Source of the DNA: Azovibrio restrictus
GTDB lineage: Bacteria; Pseudomonadota; Gammaproteobacteria; Burkholderiales; Rhodocyclaceae
NCBI GenBank assembly: GCA_003252145.1
Contig: QKDJ01000128.1
Span: 1-7,085, forward strand
DNA: 7,085 nucleotides
Direction of reading: 5' to 3'
Shown: in pieces, positions 1 to 5,342 of the stretch
Numbering within the stretch: position 1 is the stretch's first letter
How the letters are laid out: the number at the start of each line of letters is the position of its first letter
Program-made: the position numbers and the translations under genes
Notes under the pieces: generated by a model
What the model saw: the letters and a program-made list of their open reading frames with translations, nothing else
What the model was told of the DNA's origin: nothing
Databases searched by the model: none

Positions 1-153
1 ATGACAGGCGGCACAGACGAAGGTCCCCTGGCGTTTTTCCTCGTACAAGGGGCTGGAAAAGGAACATTCCGTCTGTTCCCCGAACAGCACGGCGTAAGCC
101 TCGGGGGACAGGAAGGCCTGCCATTGGGCGGGAGTTTTGTGGATGAGGGCCAT
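1..153 (-). CDS. msrB: Peptide-methionine (R)-S-oxide reductase MsrB, N-terminal part (cut by window edge)
   Basis: This is the first 51 codons of a minus-strand gene that runs off the left edge. MsrB reduces the R form of methionine sulfoxide in proteins, usually with thioredoxin as electron donor. The visible part reads as the start of an SelR/MsrB domain: a W11-x-x-x-L15-S16-P17-E18 helix start, then T28-E29, S33-S34-P35-L36, E39-K40-R41, G43-T44-F45-V46-C47 and a second cysteine C50. C47-x-x-C50 matches the first half of the zinc site found in many MsrB proteins; the second CxxC and the catalytic cysteine would lie outside the window. The ATG at 151-153 is preceded by a GGAG ribosome binding site (complement of 161-164) seven bases away, which fixes the start. 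It follows the GST gene by 73 bp on the same strand, so the two probably share a transcript. Identity is by remembered family pattern, not a search. Confidence 0.85.
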   Translation of the reverse strand, partial: MALIHKTPAQWQAFLSPEAYAVLFGEQTECSFSSPLYEEKRQGTFVCAACH

Positions 154-218
154 GATCGAACTCCGGAAAGGAATCTGGGCATCTTAACGCCAGACTTCCC
201 CCCATGGGCCACACGCCC

Positions 219-237
219 ACCGGGAACTAAACCCGGT
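219..237 (-). other. Small stem-loop spanning the GST stop codon
   Basis: ACCGGG at 219-224 and CCCGGT at 232-237 are perfect complements with a 7-base loop that contains the GST stop codon (227-229). On the minus-strand transcript no run of U follows, so this is not a convincing intrinsic terminator. It may protect the 3' end of the GST reading frame or slow ribosomes before msrB, but a 6-bp stem can also arise by chance. Confidence 0.25.
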
Positions 238-844
238 AGCCCTCTTCCGCCAGCACCTGACGCACGGCAGGGCGCTGCAGCATGCGCTCGAAATGGGCCT
301 GGCAGCGGGGCGGCAACTTGATGTCGCTACGGCTGGCCCAGAATTCCACGTAGAACAGGGCCGCGTCGGCGATGGAGAAACGCTCCCCCACCAGCCAGCC
401 GTCTCCCAGACGGTCTTCCATGACCTGAAATCCCTGCTCCACCAGCTCCCGTCCCTTGGCCAGAACCGCCGGGTAATCCTCCGGATTGGGGGTAAAGGTG
501 TCCGTGGTGAAAATGCGGGCGAAACCCTGGCCGTGCAGAGTGGCCGTCACGTAGCCCATGTGCTCGATGACCCGCACCACCTGTTCCTCGTCCTCGGGCA
601 GCAGGCGGGCCTTGGGAAAGGCCCGGGCCAGCCAGTAGGCGATAGCCTGGAACTCGCTGAGCACGGAACCATCGTCCCGGACCAGCACGGGAATCGTGCC
701 CTTGGGATTCATGGCCAGAAACTCGGGCTTGCGCTGATCGCCAGCCAGCAAATTGACCAGATACACCTCGAAGGGCTTGCCGATCTCTTCCAGCAGGATA
801 TGTATACCTGTGGAGCAGGAGCCGGGCGTCATGTAGAACTTCAT
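227..844 (-). CDS. Beta-class glutathione S-transferase-like protein (205 aa)
   Basis: A complete two-domain cytosolic GST. Residues 1 to about 77 form the thioredoxin-like N-domain: P7-G8-S9-C10-S11 matches the active-site loop of beta-class GSTs, where Cys10 can form a mixed disulfide with glutathione. N46-P47-K48-G49-T50-I51-P52 holds the cis-proline (P52) that contacts glutathione, and S63-E64 is the usual glutathione gamma-glutamyl contact. The helical C-domain follows; H104, in an LHGQGF context, lines up with the catalytic His106 of E. coli GST. F156-S157-I158-A159-D160 is the conserved N-capping box of helix 6. Length matches the family (about 200). The ATG at 842-844 has a GGGGA ribosome binding site (complement of 852-856) with seven bases of spacing. 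It lies upstream of msrB on the same strand, suggesting a small oxidative-stress or detoxification unit. Substrate cannot be told; beta-class members often have low conjugation activity and act as thiol reductases. Confidence 0.9.
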   Translation of the reverse strand: MKFYMTPGSCSTGIHILLEEIGKPFEVYLVNLLAGDQRKPEFLAMNPKGTIPVLVRDDGSVLSEFQAIAYWLARAFPKARLLPEDEEQVVRVIEHMGYVTATLHGQGFARIFTTDTFTPNPEDYPAVLAKGRELVEQGFQVMEDRLGDGWLVGERFSIADAALFYVEFWASRSDIKLPPRCQAHFERMLQRPAVRQVLAEEGYRV

Positions 845-974
845 GGAATAGTCCCCGTATCAGAAGGCCTCAATTTTAACGACGCCTGCGAAAAACCATC
901 CAGGCAGCAGGGACAATATTCTTTTTTGCGCCTAAGATCGGTTTTCCCCAACACACTCATAACAGGAGCAGGAC
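845..974. promoter_or_regulatory. Divergent intergenic region between GST and TPR genes
   Basis: The 130 bases between two divergent start codons must hold promoters for both. For the GST gene (minus) a TAAAAT hexamer, complement of 873-878, is a five-of-six match to a sigma70 -10 box and would give a leader of about 22 bases; no good -35 box lies at 16-18 bases. For the TPR gene (plus), TATTCT at 917-922 is a weak -10 candidate, also without a clear -35. The plus gene has a strong AGGAG ribosome binding site at 964-968. GCCTG near 884-888 and CAGGC at 901-905 form a short inverted repeat of unclear meaning. The region as a regulatory space is sure; the individual boxes are guesses. Confidence 0.45.
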
Positions 975-1463
975 ATGGAAGCTCATCGTCCCAGCGAAGA
1001 TTTCCCCCATCTGGAAGCCTTGCCCCCCGCCATCGCCCTGCTGTTGCAGCAAGGCATCAATGTCCACTTCAGTGATCCTGAAACAGCTGAACAGCGCTTT
1101 CTTGCAGCCCAGGCCCTGGACCCGGAAGCCCTGGAACCCTATCGCTGCCTGGCCAAGCATTACAACCGCCAGCGAAAATTTACGGAAGCTGCGCGCGTCA
1201 CCAAGGATTGGCTCACCGTAGCCGCCCGCCAGGGAGAGTTACCCGAGGATTGGCGAAACTGGCAACCGGCCCGGGACCGCCTGCAGGACAGCAGTTACCG
1301 TAACGCCCTGATGGCCCTGAAAGCCTTCAGTTTCATCCACCTGCGCCAGGGCGATACGGCCACATCGGCCCAGGCCCTGGAAGTGCTTCAAGCCATGGAC
1401 CCGGAAGATGGCATTGGCGCATCGGTAGTCGCAGCCTTGCTACCGGACGCAGCCGCAGCCTGA
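975..1463 (+). CDS. Small TPR-like (tetratricopeptide) protein, function unknown (162 aa)
   Basis: A soluble, alpha-helical protein with no signal peptide or membrane segment. Two stretches look like TPR helix pairs: about residues 36-80, with A44-A45-x-A47-L48-D49-P50 followed by the Y56-L59-A60 helix and an E71-A72-A73 packing position, and about 108-143, with A111-A114-L115-A117 then G126-D127 and a second L-D-P-like end (A140-M141-D142-P143). TPRs usually hold protein partners; none is evident here. The start is well supported: ATG at 975 follows AGGAG at 964-968 with six bases of spacing. It is the only plus-strand gene in the window, lying between divergent GST and convergent diguanylate cyclase. 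Its last 25 codons or so overlap the 3' end of the cyclase on the opposite strand by 76 bp, and it ends in a Pro-Asp-Ala4 tail. I do not recognise the family beyond the repeat type. Confidence 0.8.
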   Translation: MEAHRPSEDFPHLEALPPAIALLLQQGINVHFSDPETAEQRFLAAQALDPEALEPYRCLAKHYNRQRKFTEAARVTKDWLTVAARQGELPEDWRNWQPARDRLQDSSYRNALMALKAFSFIHLRQGDTATSAQALEVLQAMDPEDGIGASVVAALLPDAAAA

Positions 1464-4117
1464 GCGCTCTCCTCGGGCGTAACCACCACCTGGTTGCGCC
1501 CGGCTGCCTTGGCCCGGTAGAGGGCTTCATCGGCCTGATTGAGTAGCGCATAGGCCGAACCGTCCTGCACCGGACGAACGCAGGCCACCCCCACACTGAC
1601 GGTTACGCAGGCTGCAATGGACGATGCCTCATGGGGCTGACCGGCATTTTCCACGGCCAAACGGAAACGCTCCGCCACACAGTTGGCCCCTGCCAAATCC
1701 GTATCCGGCAGGATGCACACAAACTCCTCACCCCCATAACGCGCCGGATAGTCTCCCGCACGGTTAAAGGCGTCGCGCATGACCTGGGACACCAGGGCAA
1801 TACACTGATCCCCCAGCAAATGACCGTAATGGTCGTTGTATGCCTTGAAGAAATCGATATCCGCCATGACGATGGCCAAGGGCAGACCTGCTCGGGCGCA
1901 ACGCCGCCACTCCCGCTCGAAGGCCTCATCAAATCCCCGGCGATTGGGTAGGCCGCTCAGGCTATCGGTAATTGCTGCCTTCGCCAGCATTTCCCGATGC
2001 TGAGCCTGCTCCGCCTCGGCTTGATCGTGGGCACTGACAAAAATCTGGAAGGCCTTGCCCATTTCGGCAATCTCATCCTGCCCCTGCACAGGGATGGGAA
2101 TGCGCTGACCAGAAACATGAGCCGTCATGGACAGGTTCAGCTGCCGCAGGCGCGCACCCACATGGCGGACGATGTACAGCACCGCCGCCAGACTTACGAG
2201 AAAGGCAAATCCGGCAAACCAGGCGACTGCTTCCAGGGTGCGCTGCACCGTTGCTGCCTGCTGCTCCATTTCCGCCTGGAGCCCCTGGCGCAAAGTCAGG
2301 TAGTGGCTATAGGCAGCCCCGGCCAGGCGCTGGGCGCTGACCCGCATTTCCCTGGCTTCGGCCAGGGCCACTCGCTCTTCCAGCAGATCAGCATTGCGCT
2401 GGGTAAAGACCTGATCAGACAGCTGTTCCAATCGTTCACTCAGGGTCGGCAACTCCCCTCCTGCACCCTTCCGGGCCCGGCGAATGGTCTCCAGCAAGGA
2501 TTTGGTAGAAGTCTCAAGGGCCTGAATCTGTCCCGGTGCCGTCACGACCAGACAACTGGAAATCCGGCCTGCCAGCATTTGCATGGAGCCCGCCAGGGAA
2601 GGCTGACCGGCCACGATCTTAGGATCATTGAGGGCACGAATAATTTCCAGCAATTCACCGGTCTGGGCGCTACGCCGCAGTTCCCGTTCATCTTCGGTCT
2701 GAAAGCGGGCTTCCAGGGCCTGCACCCGACGGAAATAGTCAGCCTGCAAAAGGTCGATATCCGCCAGGGCCTCATTCCCGCCCAGAGCCGCCAGTTTGTC
2801 GCGGCTGTTCTTGAAGATGGCCATCTGGTTCTGAATTGCCGGATGCCCATCCACGTGGCTGTTACGCCCACTCAGCATGCGCTCGAAAATTTGCGCATTG
2901 AGCACCTCCGCATCACGCGCCAGTTCCCCGGCAGCCATGGCCTGTTCAAAGCGCCCGGAAAAAAGGCGCTGGATGGCCTCTTCGTGGTGCCAAAGGATGA
3001 CAGCCACCAGAACCACCGAGGTCATGGCAATCACAAACAGGCTGCACAGCAAGGCAATCAGCTGAAAGGAAATGCGCTTGTACCAGGGCCCCACAGAGGC
3101 CTGAGCGGAAGGAAGGGGCATCATCAACGAAACAGGGGAGCGTATCGGGGTACCGGGACCAAAATTCCGGTCATAAATCTGTCCGTAATTCCCTACCGCC
3201 AGGACTGCACGTATGGCCCAGGGCCCCTCCAGTCCCAGTCCGGAAAAAATCGGGCTGCCTTGCAGAAGGCTCCCCAATTCACTGGATGGGTCAGCCTTCA
3301 GGTCCTTTGCGTTTTCCGCCGTCACGCCCAGTTCCTCGGCCAGGATCAGGGCATTTACCACGCTCCCCACGACCCGACTCCAACGCCCATCATCATCTCT
3401 AACCATGGGACCGATAGGCTCCCGGGAAAAGCGCTCGGAAAGAATGTCGTACGCCTGGGGGGCATCTGCACGATGGGCACGATTTGCAGCCAGATTCATG
3501 GCATCAGCGGTGTAGGCATCACAGCTGCCACGAAAAAAGGCATCTCCATTGGCCAGCACCACCCGGGTGTTGTAACCCCGCTGCCGGATCAATTGCAGGA
3601 GATTGGCATGGGTGGTGGTGTTGGCCGTCACGCAAACGCTCTTGCCATTCAGATCTGCAAAGCTGCGGATGCCAGACTGCTTACGCACCATGAAGCCCTG
3701 GCCATCAAAAAGATATACCGCCGGGAAATCCACCTTGAATTTGGCTTCCCGCCCCAGGGTCCAGGTGGTGCTGTACATGACCACGTCCGTGCGCTTATCC
3801 ACCAGGGAGGAAAAACGGGTATCGGGCCCGACCTCCACATAGGTCACATAATCGGGATTACCCAATACAGCGGCCGCCAAGGCACGGCAGAAGTCCACAT
3901 AGAATCCGGCCCAGTGGCCGTCCTTGTCGATGGCACTCCGCCCGGGATCATCCGGAAACACACCGCAGCGTAAATCCTGACGAGCCCGCACATCTCCAAG
4001 GGTATCGGCCTGGGCACTCGGCACCACCGACAGAAGAAGGCCCCCGAGCAACAGCACTTTCATGGCCCGACGCAGCGCCATACCTAGGGCTGCAGGCATG
4101 AATAATTTTTTTGTCAT
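1388..4117 (-). CDS. Amino-acid-sensing diguanylate cyclase: AapJ-like SBP - TM - helical domain - TM - HAMP - GGEEF (909 aa)
   Basis: A membrane sensor that should make cyclic di-GMP from two GTP. Domains in order: signal peptide about 1-37 (R16, R17, K20, hydrophobic 21-32, likely cut after S34-A35-Q36-A37). Residues about 39-330 are a solute-binding domain of the AapJ/BztA general L-amino-acid type. Four cysteines (51, 77, 162, 199) fall where I recall AapJ cysteines, R123 in TWTLGR is the expected ligand-carboxylate contact, D205 the amino-group contact, and G309-N-Y-G-x-I near 309-314 is an AapJ end motif. A hydrophobic segment at 349-376 follows, then a helical region 377-628, a second membrane segment about 630-650, HAMP about 651-703, and GGDEF about 710-878. 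The cyclase has D753-x-D-x-F-K, N761-D762, GGEEF at 795-799 and an inhibitory RxxD site (R786-A-G-D789) exactly five residues before it, so it should be active and product-inhibited. Residues 879-909 are a low-complexity Ala/Ser tail overlapping the TPR gene. The ATG at 4117 has no Shine-Dalgarno; M13 (4081) is an alternative. Confidence 0.93.
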   Translation of the reverse strand: MTKKLFMPAALGMALRRAMKVLLLGGLLLSVVPSAQADTLGDVRARQDLRCGVFPDDPGRSAIDKDGHWAGFYVDFCRALAAAVLGNPDYVTYVEVGPDTRFSSLVDKRTDVVMYSTTWTLGREAKFKVDFPAVYLFDGQGFMVRKQSGIRSFADLNGKSVCVTANTTTHANLLQLIRQRGYNTRVVLANGDAFFRGSCDAYTADAMNLAANRAHRADAPQAYDILSERFSREPIGPMVRDDDGRWSRVVGSVVNALILAEELGVTAENAKDLKADPSSELGSLLQGSPIFSGLGLEGPWAIRAVLAVGNYGQIYDRNFGPGTPIRSPVSLMMPLPSAQASVGPWYKRISFQLIALLCSLFVIAMTSVVLVAVILWHHEEAIQRLFSGRFEQAMAAGELARDAEVLNAQIFERMLSGRNSHVDGHPAIQNQMAIFKNSRDKLAALGGNEALADIDLLQADYFRRVQALEARFQTEDERELRRSAQTGELLEIIRALNDPKIVAGQPSLAGSMQMLAGRISSCLVVTAPGQIQALETSTKSLLETIRRARKGAGGELPTLSERLEQLSDQVFTQRNADLLEERVALAEAREMRVSAQRLAGAAYSHYLTLRQGLQAEMEQQAATVQRTLEAVAWFAGFAFLVSLAAVLYIVRHVGARLRQLNLSMTAHVSGQRIPIPVQGQDEIAEMGKAFQIFVSAHDQAEAEQAQHREMLAKAAITDSLSGLPNRRGFDEAFEREWRRCARAGLPLAIVMADIDFFKAYNDHYGHLLGDQCIALVSQVMRDAFNRAGDYPARYGGEEFVCILPDTDLAGANCVAERFRLAVENAGQPHEASSIAACVTVSVGVACVRPVQDGSAYALLNQADEALYRAKAAGRNQVVVTPEESAQAAAASGSKAATTDAPMPSSGSMA

Positions 4118-4250
4118 TTATTGATTTCGTTGGGGTTTTCAGCAGTGTAACCGTGAGCACGGAACCCCTGCAAACCCGCTGAAATCGTGCCTTTTTCCCC
4201 GACTACAAAGACAGCCGGTGAGCAGAACATTCTGCTTACCAAGCCTCAAT
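4118..4250 (-). promoter_or_regulatory. Leader/promoter region of the diguanylate cyclase gene
   Basis: This 133-bp gap separates ygjP from the cyclase. It is rich in inverted repeats: CCGTG/CACGG at 4151-4155 and 4158-4162; GGGGTT (4132-4137) with AACCCC (4163-4168); and TTTCAGC (4137-4143) with GCTGAAA (4178-4184). Some arms overlap, so the structures would compete. A weak promoter on the minus strand is possible: TACACT (complement of 4144-4149) as -10 with TTGCAG 18 bases upstream as -35 (complement of 4168-4173). The small CCGTG palindrome would then lie between the boxes. The bases just before the start codon are A/T-rich with no ribosome binding site. No riboswitch class that I know fits, including the c-di-GMP-I type. 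Confidence 0.35.
4217..4240. repeat. 24-bp near-perfect palindrome downstream of ygjP
   Basis: Arms GGTGAGCAGAA (4217-4227) and TTCTGCTTACC (4230-4240) are complementary over eleven positions with a single G-T pair and a two-base centre (CA). It starts 11 bases after the ygjP stop and ends about 100 bases upstream of the cyclase start codon. Neither strand has a U run after it, which argues against a standard intrinsic terminator. It may be a dimeric regulator's operator for the cyclase or a 3'-end stabilising hairpin of the ygjP message. Confidence 0.55.
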
Positions 4251-4778
4251 TCAACCAGCCCCTGTGCTCCAAAGAGGCTCCCCTCCCTGATCCAGATGCC
4301 CCAGATAAATACGGGCATGGAATTCCAGCTGGGGATAATCCGGCTCCATATGCTGACAGAGCTGATAGAAGGCCTTGTCGTGGTTCATTTCCTTCAGATG
4401 CGCCAGTTCATGAACCACGATCATGCGCAGGAAAGCCTCGGGCATCTGCCGAAACTGGGTACCAATACGAATTTCCCGGCGAGTCTTCAGTTTGCTGCCC
4501 TGAACCCGGGCCACCCGGGTATGAGTTCCCAAAGCCTGCTGCAACACCCGCAGGCGGCTGTCGTACAAGACCTTATCCACGGGCGCCCCATTACGCAGAT
4601 AACGGGCGCGCATATCCTGCACATAGTCATAGAGAGCCCGGTCGGTACGCACCTGATGGGCTTCCGGGTATTGCTCCTGGAGCCAGGGCAGCAACCGGCT
4701 CTGGCCATGGAGCCCTTGCACCCTATCCACCAGTTCCTGGGGATAGCCCGCCAGATAAACGGAGAAACCTTCAGCCAC
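4251..4778 (-). CDS. ygjP: YgjP-like metallopeptidase (DUF45 / M48-like)
   Basis: A soluble zinc-peptidase-like protein of 175 residues, close to the 167 of E. coli YgjP. The zinc motif H123-E124-L-A-H127 sits in I-V-V-H-E-L-A-H-L-K-E and a third histidine H133 follows in NHDKAF, as in the family; E124 would be the catalytic base. The context before it (F-L-R-M-I-V-V) and after it (F-Y-Q-L-C-x-H-M-E-P, then Q-L-E-F) matches E. coli YgjP as I remember it, nearly residue for residue. The cellular substrate of this family is not well established. I chose GTG at 4778 because it falls two residues before the aligned E. coli start and has GGGA about eight bases upstream; a TTG at 4796 would add six residues. 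It lies 21 bp after the DoxX stop, in the same frame, so the two are almost surely co-transcribed and probably translationally coupled. Confidence 0.88.
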   Translation of the reverse strand: MAEGFSVYLAGYPQELVDRVQGLHGQSRLLPWLQEQYPEAHQVRTDRALYDYVQDMRARYLRNGAPVDKVLYDSRLRVLQQALGTHTRVARVQGSKLKTRREIRIGTQFRQMPEAFLRMIVVHELAHLKEMNHDKAFYQLCQHMEPDYPQLEFHARIYLGHLDQGGEPLWSTGAG

Positions 4779-4799
4779 CGGAGCTTTCCCGACCAAGGC

Positions 4800-5159
4800 T
4801 CAGTTGCGTCCCAGCGCCCACTTGCCGGCACCGCCCAGGGCTGAAGCCAGGGCCACCAGCAACAGGAACAGGCCGTGCAGATTGCCAAATACCGGCGCCC
4901 CCTGGGCCCAGGCCAGCGCCAGAGGCACTCCGATGATCAGCGCCAGAATGATGCTGGCCGGCCCCATCCACAAACCCAGCACCATCAGCACCCCGCACAG
5001 CATTTCTGTGATGTGCAGCAGCCAGGGCACCGCACTATGGATACTTGCGGGAAAAGGTGCTCGCATCAGGGGCTCCAGGCCAGCCAAAAAAGCCATACCA
5101 CCCACGGCAAGACGCAAACAGAAAAGAGACCAATCAATACGGTTTTTGGAAGCAGCCAT
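4800..5159 (-). CDS. DoxX-family integral membrane protein (119 aa)
   Basis: A small four-helix inner-membrane protein of DoxX type. Hydrophobic segments are at about 10-31, 43-64, 66-86 and 94-112. Family signs are the L-R-L-A-V-G-G-M-A-F start of helix 1, the H49-I-T-E52-M-L-C-G run at the start of helix 2, and the short end G108 to G117 with G-A-G-K-W-A-L-G. DoxX relatives are linked to quinone-dependent thiosulfate oxidation in archaea (DoxD/DoxA) and to redox or oxidative-stress roles in bacteria, but many are uncharacterised, so no reaction is assigned. The ATG at 5157-5159 has only a weak ribosome binding site (GAG in CCCCGAGTTCCC). The gene is 183 bp downstream of the NERD-helicase and directly upstream of ygjP. 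Its length (119) is on the short side but complete for the family. Confidence 0.82.
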   Translation of the reverse strand: MAASKNRIDWSLFCLRLAVGGMAFLAGLEPLMRAPFPASIHSAVPWLLHITEMLCGVLMVLGLWMGPASIILALIIGVPLALAWAQGAPVFGNLHGLFLLLVALASALGGAGKWALGRN

Positions 5160-5342
5160 GGGAACTCGGGGTCAAAGGTTGGGGAACAATCCGGGGCCGG
5201 AAGTATGTCCGCCGGGTAGTGCCATGGTCAAGAAGTCAGTGCCTCACCCATTGCAGAACCCTGTGCTGCCTGACGGAATGGTTTGGTACTGGGGGGATCA
5301 GTTGGCTGACCATCCGGTAGTGCCGCAAGACTCGCCAGTAAG
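5160..5342 (-). promoter_or_regulatory. Intergenic region with a possible sigma70 promoter for doxX-ygjP
   Basis: On the minus strand TTGACC (complement of 5226-5231, five of six to the -35 consensus) and CATACT (complement of 5202-5207, four of six to the -10) are 18 bases apart. A start near 5195 would leave a leader of about 36 bases before the DoxX ATG. No intrinsic terminator for the NERD-helicase is evident: the one hairpin, around 5295-5312, is weak and lacks a U run. I see no convincing small gene here. Confidence 0.3.

Noticed and set aside
293..1075. A 260-codon plus-strand frame across the GST gene and the intergenic region
   Set aside because: It crosses the divergent promoter region and the well-supported start of the TPR gene in another frame; the GST on the minus strand explains the sequence.
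1997..3973. A 658-codon open frame on the plus strand
   Set aside because: It lies wholly antisense to the cyclase, whose domains and motifs are clear. The translated product has no recognisable fold, and long antisense frames are common opposite GC-rich genes.
4118..4190. A c-di-GMP riboswitch controlling the cyclase
   Set aside because: The conserved core sequences of the c-di-GMP-I class are not present; the structure may still be regulatory but of no class I can name.
4187..4936. Plus-strand frames of 249 and 208 codons over ygjP
   Set aside because: The Pro/Arg/Ala-rich translations lack domains, while the minus strand encodes a clear YgjP with its HELAH motif.
5295..5312. Possible terminator hairpin after the NERD-helicase
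   Set aside because: The stem is six pairs with a wobble and is followed by C-rich, not U-rich, sequence on the transcript.
5215..5324. GGTAGTGCC repeated at 5215-5223 and 5316-5324
   Set aside because: A nine-base direct repeat in 180 bases is weak, has no third copy, and does not line up with a promoter or gene boundary.
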